Positions 1 through 9,090 of a stretch of DNA of 43,925 nucleotides are shown here, in pieces; position 1 is the stretch's first letter, and each line of letters opens with the position of its first letter. Below the pieces are notes generated by a model. That model did no database searches. It saw only the letters and a list, made by a program, of their open reading frames with translations, and was not told the origin of the DNA. The position numbers were made by a program, and so were the translations under genes. The stretch is from Planctomycetaceae bacterium (lineage in GTDB: Bacteria; Planctomycetota; Planctomycetia; Pirellulales; Pirellulaceae). The stretch spans positions 1 through 43,925 of the forward strand of contig PBSM01000248.1 of assembly GCA_002726245.1 (NCBI GenBank). The letters run 5' to 3'.

Positions 1-285
1 CAACGAAATGTATCTGTGTTAAAAAGTCCGGAGACCGTCCTCAAGTTCAAACTCTTTCAGGGACGGCTTGCGGTTAAACGACGGATTGCGACCGCTCAAA
101 CGTGCTAGCCTCAACCCAAACTGGCGATGTCCAAGTAAGGTTGTCACGGTTTCACGGTTCGACTAGCATTCGCCACCTCGATCTGACGTGAGATAGAACG
201 CCTAACGGCAAAGACCGTCGTTCTTCAGGTTTTCGCACCTGGCCAATCATGTTGCGAGATGTCCTTCCAAGGAGCGTAGTCGCTG

Positions 286-1026
286 ATGAATCTGTTCGAA
301 AAAATGCATTATCTCCATCGCGCGTACCGCTACCGCTACCGCAGCGAGCGGCAGGAGTTAGCCTGTCTGATCAAGCAAGATCTGAACGGCGCGACCGTTG
401 TTGATGCTGGAGCAAATCGAGGTGCTTGGACGTGGTGGATGCACAAAAAAGTTGGGCCGAGGGGCAATGTGATCGCGTTCGAACCGCAGCCCGAATTGGG
501 TGAATATCTGTCGCAGGTCAAATCGGATTTTCGTCTTCGGCGACTGACCGTTGTCAACAAGGGACTGTCGTCGCAATCGGGCCGGCAACTCATGGTTCGG
601 CCCCGTGCTCACTGGGTGGGAGGGAGCCTTGAACTAAGTCCCGACTATCCGGACAGCGACACCTTTATGGTCGATTTGACAAGCTTGGACGAGTACTTTG
701 CGGAACACGCAAACTTGAGGCCGGTCCGATTTATGAAGTGCGATATTCAGGACCATGAATATCAGTGTTTTCTGGGTGCGAAAGAGGTGTTGAGCGAAGA
801 TCTACCTGCCGTTTTGTTTGAATGCACGGATCCGGAACAGGAAGAAACTCGCATCTTTCCATTCTTACGCTCTCTGGGATATGACGGCTTTTTCATCCAC
901 AATCGGAGCATCCGTCCGATCGAGGAGTTGTCCCAGCAACGCGGCATGATTGACAGGGCGTATTTCAATTGTCTCTTCGTGTCCAGCCAACAAAACGCGG
1001 ACTTACGTATCCATAAGGCTGCGTAG
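286..1026 (+). CDS. FkbM family SAM-dependent methyltransferase
   Basis: A 246-residue class I methyltransferase of the FkbM family, which usually O-methylates sugars or other small acceptors. The SAM-binding motif I is visible as VVDAGANRGAW near residue 38, followed by the acidic end of the next strand in FEPQPE near residue 66. The family's C-terminal half is recognisable around MKCDIQDHEYQCFLGA and AVLFECTDPE, although FkbM proteins more often show KIDVEGHE where this one has KCDIQDHE. No signal peptide or membrane segment is present. A purine-rich AAGGAG lies 12 bases before the ATG. FkbM genes often sit next to polysaccharide clusters, and this window ends in nucleotide-sugar genes, but they are 38 kb away, so the substrate is unknown. 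The gene is convergent with the HEAT-repeat gene that follows. Confidence 0.85.
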   Translation: MNLFEKMHYLHRAYRYRYRSERQELACLIKQDLNGATVVDAGANRGAWTWWMHKKVGPRGNVIAFEPQPELGEYLSQVKSDFRLRRLTVVNKGLSSQSGRQLMVRPRAHWVGGSLELSPDYPDSDTFMVDLTSLDEYFAEHANLRPVRFMKCDIQDHEYQCFLGAKEVLSEDLPAVLFECTDPEQEETRIFPFLRSLGYDGFFIHNRSIRPIEELSQQRGMIDRAYFNCLFVSSQQNADLRIHKAA

Positions 1027-1055
1027 TGTTTCTCTTGGGAGTAGACGAAGCGGTC

Positions 1056-1070
1056 GAAAGTGACCTACTG
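1056..1070. repeat. Partial copy of a short planctomycete-type repeat
   Basis: The 15-mer GAAAGTGACCTACTG lies between the stop of the FkbM gene and the stop of the convergent HEAT-repeat gene. The same 15-mer occurs at 32419-32433, where it forms the right arm and flank of a perfect hairpin, again next to a stop codon at a convergent gene boundary. Here only one arm remains. Confidence 0.5.
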
Positions 1071-1081
1071 ACGGGGGCTTA

Positions 1082-2424
1082 TCAGCGCAGAGCAAGGACG
1101 CGGCGGATCAGCCGCAAGACCTCGTCATCCGTCTCGATCTGTTCGACTTGGCGAAGGTGGTCGAAGAGCGCGGGATCATCGCCGGTTGCGATAATCGAAA
1201 CGGCGGATCGGCGTACGAGCGGATCGGGGTCACTGCTGAGCCAGATTAGCCATGGCCGCGAGTCGATTCTCGAAAGCTGCGGCAAGGTGTTCGCCAACTC
1301 CAGACGCACGCTCGGATCAGGATTCACCAGTCGTTCCGCGAGACTCAAGTCGCGTGGCCGGAAACCGCGGCGTGTCAGCTCGGTAAGGGCTGCTTGTACG
1401 GCATGAGGCGTACCAACCGCAAGCTGCTGCATCACTTCGAGGTCGGAACGCTCCGCTAACTGTTGTGGGGGTGCCGCTTGCTGTCGTTTGGGTGGCGTCG
1501 GCTCATCGCGGAGGAGATCGAGTCCTGCAGGTGGTCGTGGCAACGGCATCGCGTTGCCGAGCGATTGTTGCGAGGGCAGCGTGTCGGAGGTCTCGGCGGG
1601 CATCCCGAGAATGTTACGCGTTGCCACGGGATAGAACGGCTGCGGTTCGACCGTATTCAATGGGCCGAAGTCATTGTCGAGCAGATTGTACTCTGCGCGT
1701 GGCAACGCGGGTATCTCGGCCAATTCGGTCATCAAACCACCGCCAGGCAGATCCAGCGCGTCGGCCGATACGATCGGCGGCGTCTTGAATTCGCGATACT
1801 GAATCGTCACGACACTTGAGCCGCCTTGTTCCGCCGTCGCAGTCTTATCGACAGCGAGCGTACGAATGACGGTTTCGCAGTCGGCAACGAGTTGCTCGTT
1901 ATCGGTTCCGCGCCGCGCCGTTGGCCAAAGCAACAATCGAGTCGCCAGCTTGATGCTTGAGTCCGCGGCGAAGGGCCCGCGCCGCTCGCTGTGTTGCCCA
2001 AGCACGCTTGCCATGGCAGCAATACGCGGCGACGATTCATCCGCCGACACGAGTTCCTGCTCGTCCAGGTAGGTTTGCAGTAACTCGAAAGCAACCTCGG
2101 CCATTGCCGCCGTTCGCTATGCAACGTGTCAACGAGAACAGGCACTCCACGGTCACCAACAGCAACGATCTGCTCAAACCTGAGACGAAGCTCTTCGTCG
2201 GGCAGGGCCTTCAGCTCGCGCTGCCACTTCGCGAACAAGATCGCTTCTGGCGGGAACAGCATGCCGACCGTCAATGCTAGCAATACGCCGCCGCCTGTGA
2301 GCAGCAAGAGTTTCGTCCGTGTTCGTAATGGGAGCATGGCGCGCGGATTCTCGCCCAACGCTCGCATTGCAGCAAGGTCAGTCAAACAAACGTCACCCGA
2401 TGCGCTCGCTTCCACAAAATTCAT
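1082..2424 (-). CDS. HEAT-repeat membrane protein, one frameshift
   Basis: Two overlapping minus-strand reading frames join into one protein of about 446 residues. The first frame (from 2424) has a short cytosolic leader, then a membrane segment around TKLLLLTGGGVLLALTVGML and the stretch VPVLVDTLHSERR. The second frame continues directly as AMAEVAFELLQTYLDE and runs to 1082. The C-terminal 110 residues are helical repeats of HEAT type: VQAALTELTRRGF, LVNPDPSVRLELANTL, LSSDPDPLVRRSAVSII. The shift lies at about 2107, where one G seems to be missing from a G run on the coding strand. An internal ATG at 2337 (MLPLRTRTK) is an alternative start just before the membrane segment. A membrane-anchored scaffold role is likely from the fold, but no partner is evident. 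Confidence 0.65.
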
Positions 2425-2514
2425 TCAGACCGAACCCACTCTCTGGCCGAAAAACCAGAATGATCGTTACATCTTCGCGCGAGGCGTGCGGGTGTAAGTG
2501 GGTAAGGGGGGATT

Positions 2515-3510
2515 ATGTCTGATACTGCGCTACGGCTGCGCGAGCTGCTATCAAATTGTGACGAAACGGCGTTCGGCAAGCCGCTAGCACGCGAGTTGCG
2601 CGGTCGCGGCCTGATCGTGGTCGCGGTGATACTTGCTGTTCTGAGTTTCGGCCGTGAATCGGTCGCCGCGCCACTTGACCAGCAAGCTCGACAAGAGGCG
2701 ATCGATGCTATTCCGTTTGCCCAACTGAGCGAGGTCGCGCAAGCCAAACTCTGGGGGGTTGTGTCGAAGCCGAGCATTTATCGCCAACTTCCAACCACAG
2801 TCGTCGAGGCTGATCCGGAGATGTATCTCTTCTTGGTTCGTTACCCGGAAGTGATCGTCAACATGTGGCAGTTGATGGGAGTCACGAAGGTCCAGTTGAA
2901 CCGGACGAGCGACTATACGTTTGATGCTTCCGATGGGGCTGGGACGGTGTGCAACGTTGAGTTGATCTATGGCGATCAGAATACACATGTCTTCTACGCC
3001 CAGGGCACGTACGAAGGGGCTCTACTACGAAAGCTGATCAACGGGCATTGCGTGATGGTCCTGCGATCGAACTTCGCACGCACAGAAGACCAGCATATCT
3101 ATGTCACGAGCCGCTTGGACATGTTCGTGCAGTTCGACAACGTCGGCGCTGAAATCCTCGCCAAGACGTTGCACCCGCTCGTCGGAAAGTCTGCCGATCA
3201 CAATTTCTCTGAATCGACACGCTTTCTCGGCCAAGTATCCCAAGCCGCGGCAACCAGGCCCGCCGGAGTGCAACAACTCGCGAGGCGACTCGAGAACATC
3301 AAGCCACGAGTTCGCGGAAAGTTCGTCGAGATCGCAGCACAATCGAGCCAACGAGCTGCGTTGTGCAACGCGGGCCATGTTGTTTGGGGGAGCGATGCAG
3401 CAGCAACTCCAGTCAGCATTGCTCCCGTCGTTACGCCGGGAGCTGCGATGGAAGGTGCCAGTTCGCTTTTTCGATCTCCGTCGCGGAAGCCGTTGCGGTT
3501 GCGACGTTGA
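2515..3510 (+). CDS. Exported or membrane-anchored protein of unknown function
   Basis: I do not recognise the family. The 331-residue product has a charged leader and one hydrophobic segment at about residues 32-51 (GLIVVAVILAVLSFGRESVAA), which could be a late signal peptide or an anchor. The following domain is rich in beta-type sequence, with paired Cys residues (VCNVELIYG and HCVMVLRSN), and refers to no known catalytic motif. The tail is Arg-rich (SPSRKPLRLRR). A strong AAGGGGGG lies four bases before the ATG at 2515, which supports this start. It is divergent from the HEAT-repeat gene with about 90 bases between them, and convergent with the acyltransferase fusion, only 12 bases separating the two stops. 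A conserved planctomycete protein is plausible. Confidence 0.7.
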   Translation: MSDTALRLRELLSNCDETAFGKPLARELRGRGLIVVAVILAVLSFGRESVAAPLDQQARQEAIDAIPFAQLSEVAQAKLWGVVSKPSIYRQLPTTVVEADPEMYLFLVRYPEVIVNMWQLMGVTKVQLNRTSDYTFDASDGAGTVCNVELIYGDQNTHVFYAQGTYEGALLRKLINGHCVMVLRSNFARTEDQHIYVTSRLDMFVQFDNVGAEILAKTLHPLVGKSADHNFSESTRFLGQVSQAAATRPAGVQQLARRLENIKPRVRGKFVEIAAQSSQRAALCNAGHVVWGSDAAATPVSIAPVVTPGAAMEGASSLFRSPSRKPLRLRR

Positions 3511-3522
3511 GGCTTCGCGACT

Positions 3523-6500
3523 TCACTCATCTTTCGCGAACACATCCATCGCCAGTTGCTTGATGCCCTTCAAGTCGAGCTTGCCGGTGCCGAGCACTGG
3601 GAGTTCATCGACTTCGTGGAAGCTATCCGCCGAAGGGATGAAAATGTTGGGCAGACCTGCCGCGGAGAGGCCTTTCCGCAAGTCGTCAATGGTCTTGTCG
3701 AGCTTAGTGCGGATCACGATCAGCCGCTCGCCTTTCTTGGCGTCAGGCACGGCCGTCACGGCTACTTTCAATTCCTCTGTATCGAGAAGCTTGTTCAACG
3801 CTTCTTCGATGAGAATGTGCGGGACCATTTCGCCACCGATCTTGGAGAAGCGGCTTTCGCGCCCCGTGATCTGAACGAATCCCTCGTCATCGATCAACGC
3901 AACGTCGCCAGTGACATACCAACCGTCCTTGATGACTTCGACCGTCAAGTCTTCACGGCCGAGATAGCCTTTCATCACATTCGGACCGGTGATCATCAGC
4001 ATTCCCGGTTCGTTCGCGCCGAGTTCTTCGTTCGTGTCCAGGTCAACGACTTTCGCGCTGACACCAGGAACAGGCTGGCCGACCGTGCCTTCTTTGCAAT
4101 CGGTCACGACGCCGGCGGAACGGCTGGGCGGGATATTCACGGAAACCAACGGCGAAAGTTCGGTGGCTCCGTAACCTTCGACCGGCCTCACGCCGAACTT
4201 CTCTTCGAACTTGTCGCACAAGTCGCTGGGTAACTTCTCGGCACCAGCGACCACGACCTGAAGCGTCTCAAGGTCTTCTTTCTCGCAGCGACGGATATAG
4301 CTGCGCAGAAAAGTTGGTGTCGTGAGCAGGAGCGTTCCGCCATGTTTCTTACAGAGCTTGCCGACTTGCTTCGCATCGAGCGGATTGAAGTGGTATGCGC
4401 CCTTGATATCCAATGACATGACCGCCCACAACGTGACCGTGAAGCCGAGCGAATGAAAGAACGGGAGGATTCCGATCAGGACGTCCTTCGGTGTTAGTTT
4501 CACGACTTGCTCGATCGCATCGACCTGCGAAGCGACGTTGGCATGCGTCAGCATCACGCCCTTGGGTGTGCCTGTCGAACCCGAAGTGAAGATGATCGTT
4601 AGGACATCGGCGGCGTTGACATCTTGGGCACGCAGCGACTTCGCTAACATACCGGCCGGCATGAGATAAGCGGCCAACGCGCAACCGAGCTTGTCGCCCA
4701 TCGTGGGCTTGTCTTTGAAGTCTTCCAGATAGACAAGCTCGGTATCGAGGTCGAAGTTCATCTTCTCCATGAACTTCTTGCTTGTAAGTATGTGTTTGAT
4801 GCCGGCGTGCTTGATGCACGCGTTCAGAACGTCCGACGAGACGGTATAGTTCAGATTGACCGAGACCCGCCGATCGATCGCCAACGCCATATTGGCAACA
4901 AGGCCGCCGGCCGATGGTGGCAGGAGTAAGCCGACATGCTGCTCGTCTTCGGCTAGGACGTGCCTTCGGAGCAGTCGCCGCAGTACTAGGGTCCTCGTCA
5001 GCAGTTGGCCGCCGGTCATTTCCGTACCGGTTGAATCGGCGATCTTGGCTCGACAGCAGCGAGCTTTGCAGCGACGGATGAAGGCTTGAATCAATTCGGC
5101 GGATTGATTGGATCGGTCCTGCACAGCGTGAGCTCCCAAGTCTTGAACGACGCGACGGACGTGATGCACGTCGCCCGGGTTCGAGATCGATTCTCCAAAG
5201 TGAATGGAAATCGGATACGGCCACTTCTTGGGCCACTTCCAAAAGAACTTGCCTCGATCAAAGCTAAAGATACTGCCCCACAAGCCGTCCAGGTAGACAG
5301 GGACAACGGGAGCGTCGGTCCCTTTGAGAATCTTCATCATCCCCGGTTCAAATGGTTGCAGTTGGCCGCTGCGTGTGATCGCCCCTTCCGGGAAAATGCA
5401 GACGAGTTCGCCGTTGTTCAGAGCCGCTGTCGCCTTCTTCAGCTCGCGGACGATCGCTTTCGGATTCTGTGTGAGGAGAATGGCTCCCCATAACTTTGCC
5501 AGCCATTGCATCCAACGTCCCTCGAAGTTACCCGCATAGGCAATGATTCGTATGGGCCGCGAACTCGTTAGCAGCAACAGAATGGCATCGATCCACGAAG
5601 TATGATTCGGAACGAGCAACGCGCCTCCCGTTTCGGGTAAGTTTTCGCGGCCATGGACTTTGACGCGATAGACCGTACGGCTCAGCAACCAGACGACGAA
5701 GCGAATCGAAGCCTGGGGGATGAGGCAAACGATGTAGCAAAACACGGGCAGCGTCATCAAGCCACCCACGAGGAAGATCTGTGGCGCTGAGAGAAGCGGT
5801 TCGCCGTTGGCTTTCGGTGCCCGAAATACCATGTAGAGCAACGACATCACCAGCATGCCGCTGAACGTCAGGAAGTTACTCGCCGCGAGGATCGACCCGC
5901 GCTGTTCCGCCTTGCTGCGATGTTGGAGGAAAGCGGCCAACGGCACGTCGAACAAGCCGGCGCTAAAGCCGAGACCAAAGAGGAACAGGCACGCGAGGAT
6001 GAAACCAACCGTGACGCCCGCGCCCGGATCAATGATCGTGCCCTGAACTGTGAACAGCAGCATCGAGCTGGCTGCAATTCCAGCCGCCCCGAGCGGAACG
6101 ATGCCAAGCTCGACGCGGCCGCCTGACCAGATGCCAGCCAAAACGCTGCCGACACCAATCCCTAACACTAAGCATATCAACAGCGGAATCTTGTCAGACT
6201 CTTGTTGCGCGCCGCCTTCTGCTGCGAACTGATCGATGTTCAAGTTGGCTAACAAGCCGAGCGACCAGAAGAAGAGCATGCCGAGCGCGACTCGCAGAAT
6301 CGGTCGGTCAGATGCCAGGATCTTCAGGTCTCGAAAGGTCTGCTGTGGCGCGTCCCAGGGCAAACGCCGACTTGGGTTGGCCGGCGAAAGCGGAGCGATG
6401 AGTAAACTGAAGAGCCACCCAACAATCGCGATACCGATCAGGACAGCGGCGGAGAGCCACCAGCCATCCTGCCCCTTGTCGCCAGTGTTGTCGGCCAGTA

Positions 6501-7008
6501 ACAAGCCGACGGCCGTTCCCACCACGGTCGATACGACGGTTGTTAGGCCGATGGCACCGTTGGCGGCTGAAATTTTCTCGGACTTCAGCATCTCCGGAAT
6601 ACTGCCCAGCTTGGACGGCGAGAACAGAGCGCTCTGGACACCCATGAGGGCGACGACGACGAACAAGAAGATCGGTTGCCCGACCAGAATCGCCAGCACG
6701 CCGAGCGACATGATGAGGACCTCCGCGATTTTGCAGGCGATGATCACGGTCCGCTTGCTAAACCGATCGGCAAGATAGCCAGCCGGCGCTGCCAAGATTA
6801 GATACGGGACAAGAAAGCAGGCTGACCCAGCCGTCAACACGCCGCTGACGTTATCCGGGTAGTACTGCTTGCCGATACCAATGACCAACCAACGAAAGAC
6901 GTTGTCGTTGATCGCGGTCAGCAACTGAGTACACACGAGTCCGATGAAGCTGACGTTGCGCAGGCTACCCGCGCGGTAATCGGTTATCGAATCCGTATGC
7001 TCTGTCAT
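3523..7008 (-). CDS. aas: LplT-Aas fusion: lysophospholipid transporter / acyltransferase / acyl-ACP synthetase
   Basis: One polypeptide of 1161 residues carries three functions that E. coli splits between LplT and Aas: flipping of lysophospholipid across the inner membrane, and its re-acylation with an acyl-ACP-activated fatty acid. Residues 15-435 form an MFS transporter with about 12 membrane segments. Residues 450-625 form a PlsC-type acyltransferase with NHTSWID (H469, D474) and FPEGAITR. Residues 650-1160 form an AMP-forming synthetase with the P-loop FTSGSTGTPKG (about 807-817), GYGATELSP, the adenylate-binding aspartate in YVTGD, and the C-terminal lysine in GTGKLD. The frame also opens at a TTG at 7056, but the ATG at 7008 is the better start; neither has a clear ribosome-binding site. 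All three domains look intact. Fused versions are known in other bacteria. Confidence 0.88.
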   Translation of the reverse strand: MTEHTDSITDYRAGSLRNVSFIGLVCTQLLTAINDNVFRWLVIGIGKQYYPDNVSGVLTAGSACFLVPYLILAAPAGYLADRFSKRTVIIACKIAEVLIMSLGVLAILVGQPIFLFVVVALMGVQSALFSPSKLGSIPEMLKSEKISAANGAIGLTTVVSTVVGTAVGLLLADNTGDKGQDGWWLSAAVLIGIAIVGWLFSLLIAPLSPANPSRRLPWDAPQQTFRDLKILASDRPILRVALGMLFFWSLGLLANLNIDQFAAEGGAQQESDKIPLLICLVLGIGVGSVLAGIWSGGRVELGIVPLGAAGIAASSMLLFTVQGTIIDPGAGVTVGFILACLFLFGLGFSAGLFDVPLAAFLQHRSKAEQRGSILAASNFLTFSGMLVMSLLYMVFRAPKANGEPLLSAPQIFLVGGLMTLPVFCYIVCLIPQASIRFVVWLLSRTVYRVKVHGRENLPETGGALLVPNHTSWIDAILLLLTSSRPIRIIAYAGNFEGRWMQWLAKLWGAILLTQNPKAIVRELKKATAALNNGELVCIFPEGAITRSGQLQPFEPGMMKILKGTDAPVVPVYLDGLWGSIFSFDRGKFFWKWPKKWPYPISIHFGESISNPGDVHHVRRVVQDLGAHAVQDRSNQSAELIQAFIRRCKARCCRAKIADSTGTEMTGGQLLTRTLVLRRLLRRHVLAEDEQHVGLLLPPSAGGLVANMALAIDRRVSVNLNYTVSSDVLNACIKHAGIKHILTSKKFMEKMNFDLDTELVYLEDFKDKPTMGDKLGCALAAYLMPAGMLAKSLRAQDVNAADVLTIIFTSGSTGTPKGVMLTHANVASQVDAIEQVVKLTPKDVLIGILPFFHSLGFTVTLWAVMSLDIKGAYHFNPLDAKQVGKLCKKHGGTLLLTTPTFLRSYIRRCEKEDLETLQVVVAGAEKLPSDLCDKFEEKFGVRPVEGYGATELSPLVSVNIPPSRSAGVVTDCKEGTVGQPVPGVSAKVVDLDTNEELGANEPGMLMITGPNVMKGYLGREDLTVEVIKDGWYVTGDVALIDDEGFVQITGRESRFSKIGGEMVPHILIEEALNKLLDTEELKVAVTAVPDAKKGERLIVIRTKLDKTIDDLRKGLSAAGLPNIFIPSADSFHEVDELPVLGTGKLDLKGIKQLAMDVFAKDE

Positions 7009-7236
7009 TGGCCGCGTTTCGCCGGTGCTGCTCGTTGCGAGACAGAGTTTTCGCAACCGGCGGCGTGTGCGTCAACGCCGAAAGCAGGGATTTTGCGAGT
7101 TATCGGCGTTGTTTCGGCTGCTGCACGATCTGTCGATGCGGCAGAATCGCTTTTACTTGTCGGCAGCTACAGTCGGCGGCCTGAGCCACCGATCGATGAG
7201 AGTACGGACACAGCCGTTGCCCAAAGGAGGCGACCA

Positions 7237-7533
7237 ATGGAAATGAATCGGAATCACTACATGGCGATTGGACTCATCTTGGTGTTGCTGGGACTTCAGT
7301 TCCGCTTCGTCGAGTCGCTACGATTGACGCCTGAGACAACCAAGTTCCTGGCAAAAAAAATCGGCAAGGATAAGTCGCCGACCAGCAATCCACTGATGGC
7401 CATCCTGCCGAAGACAGCGCCCGAACTAGCAGCTCAGAAGACCATCCGACCGCCGAAGTGGTTGGGCTACTCGCTGATCTCGATCGGTGCCGTGTTGATG
7501 GTGCAGAGCTTGGGAATGAAGAGACCCGAGTAG
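7237..7533 (+). CDS. Small two-pass membrane protein of unknown function
   Basis: A 98-residue protein with two hydrophobic segments, YMAIGLILVLLGLQFRFV near the N-terminus and WLGYSLISIGAVLMVQSL near the C-terminus, separated by a basic, soluble linker. The frame is open far upstream (to 6997), but the ATG at 7237 is preceded by an excellent AAAGGAGG at 7223-7230 and the upstream part has no protein character, so this start is chosen. The gene is divergent from the LplT-Aas fusion. I do not recognise a family; the C-terminal half ends in GMKRPE. Similar small membrane proteins of unknown role are common in planctomycetes. Confidence 0.7.
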   Translation: MEMNRNHYMAIGLILVLLGLQFRFVESLRLTPETTKFLAKKIGKDKSPTSNPLMAILPKTAPELAAQKTIRPPKWLGYSLISIGAVLMVQSLGMKRPE

Positions 7534-7595
7534 TAGGGCTCCAATGGTCAAGCCCGAATGACCAGGACGTCCGCGATTAGATTGCGCGTTGGCCT

Positions 7596-8229
7596 TTAGA
7601 TCCCGGGCATTCCGCCGCGGTCCGGCATGCCGGGCAGCCCGCCACTACCCACACCTTCACTCTCCGAGCCAAGCCCAGGCGGCCCCGGCAGTCCGCCTCC
7701 GCCAGAGCTGTCATCGGAGTCGCCCCCAGACGCCGAATCCCGGCAGTCCAGGCATTCCGCCTTCGGCTCCATCGCCCATACCGGGCAATCCTGACATTCC
7801 ACCACCAGACTCGCCGCCGCCCATTCCTGGCACGCTTGGCATACCCGGCGCTCCTCCACCAGCCCCAGCCATTCCTGGGGCGCCGCTTTGGCCGCCACTC
7901 GGATAGCTGCTGGATGCGGAAGATGATGTCGTCCGCGGCGTTCTTGTGGAAGGTGTTGAACGTGGGCGGCTTGAACGTCGCGAGCTGTTCGACGTGAAGA
8001 CGGGACGCGAATTCGTTGTCGTGTGGTGCAACTTCTGCTCGAAGAGATCCATCTTGAGCTCTTCTTCGTAGTACTGCATCGTCAGTTGAGGCGCATCGAT
8101 CCCGCTCACCTTGAGATCCTGGATCGTGTCACCAATCGCAACGATCTGAAGTTCGTTATCGATCGATAGCAAAGCCTTTGGTTCACCGAGGGTCATAAAG
8201 CCAAGCAAGCGCAGCGGCGGCGGTGTCGG
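7596..8229 (-). pseudogene. N-truncated, frameshifted secretion-associated protein with Gly/Pro-rich tail
   Basis: Reading leftward from about 8229, the frame gives a compact beta-rich domain (PPPLRLLGFMTLGEPKALL, then LQIVAIGDTIQDLKVSGID and QYYEEELKMDLFEQK), then a Ser/Arg/Thr linker and a long Gly/Pro/Met tail with repeated GMPG and GLPG. The tail changes frame at about 7740, where one G appears to be missing, and continues as SASGGDSDDSSGGGG to a stop at 7596. The domain recalls the GspC/PilP-like pilot domains that partner secretins; this is inference from pattern and from the secretin gene nearby. The N-terminal part is absent: homology stops at about 8224, exactly where the plus-strand ATPase begins. 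An ATG at 8196 could start a short product. Confidence 0.5.
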
Positions 8230-8239
8230 TCGTATCAAA

Positions 8240-9031
8240 GTGATGGCGGACATGGACACGACGGAGACACGGCGACCGCAGGACGGCAATCTTACGATCG
8301 ACGAAAATGGGACTCGCGCGAGTTTCCGTGTCAGCGCGATTCCAGTCATCGGCGGCGAGAAGGTCGTCATGCGTGTCATCGATGAAGCCAACAAGGTCTT
8401 CACGTTCGAGGCACTTGGAATGCAGGAACGGGAGACCGAGGTCGTCAAGGAGATTCTGGATAAACCGCACGGCATGATCATCATGACCGGGCCCACAGGT
8501 TCAGGTAAGACGACCACGCTGTACACGATGTTGACCAATATCGATGCAAGCACGACTAACATCTCGACCGTCGAAGATCCGGTCGAGTTCAAGTTGCCCG
8601 GGATTAATCAGGTTCAGGCAGACAACGACCACGGCATGGGTTTTGGAAACGCTCTGAAGTTTCTTATGCGGCAAGATCCGGACGTCATCATGGTCGGCGA
8701 AATACGCGACCACGAAACGGCCGTCAGCGCCGTACAAGCCGCGTTGACGGGCCACTTGCTGATCAGCACGCTGCACACGAACGATGCCATCGGCTCCGTA
8801 CCCCGTCTGAACGACTTGGGCTTGGACTACTTCAAGATCGCCGGCGCGTTGTTGGGTGTGATCGCCCAACGTCTGCTGCGAGGGCTGTGTCAGAACTGCA
8901 AGGAACCGGCCACGCCGAACGCCAGAATGCTGGAATCGCTGTTGGAAGGCCAGAGCCTCAAGATCCCGGCGGATGCTGTGTTCTTCAAGGGACGCGGCTG
9001 CGGGAAGTGTATGGCCGTTGAGAAGACGTAA
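8240..9031 (+). CDS. Truncated type II secretion / type IV pilus ATPase (GspE/PilB family)
   Basis: The 263-residue product is the RecA-like core of a GspE/PilB ATPase, which powers pseudopilus or pilus assembly from the cytoplasmic face. Visible motifs are Walker A GPTGSGKTTTLY (residues 85-96), the Asp box around STVEDPVEFKLPGINQVQ, Walker B DVIMVGEIRD, the His box GHLLISTLHTND, and a zinc-type Cys set CQNC then CGKC. The family normally has more than 200 residues before the RPQDG motif; here the conserved sequence starts abruptly at RIKVMADMDT (8231) and the GTG at 8240 is only a nominal start. The C-terminus also stops right after CGKC, where relatives continue with a Gly-Tyr-Lys-Gly-Arg segment. 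It is therefore probably not functional as written. It lies 59 bases upstream of the secretin gene. Confidence 0.8.
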   Translation: MMADMDTTETRRPQDGNLTIDENGTRASFRVSAIPVIGGEKVVMRVIDEANKVFTFEALGMQERETEVVKEILDKPHGMIIMTGPTGSGKTTTLYTMLTNIDASTTNISTVEDPVEFKLPGINQVQADNDHGMGFGNALKFLMRQDPDVIMVGEIRDHETAVSAVQAALTGHLLISTLHTNDAIGSVPRLNDLGLDYFKIAGALLGVIAQRLLRGLCQNCKEPATPNARMLESLLEGQSLKIPADAVFFKGRGCGKCMAVEKT

Positions 9032-9090
9032 CAGCAGAAACGGAACAGACGCTCAAACGGATTGGGCGGAGACGTGTCAGCGGAGGACAC

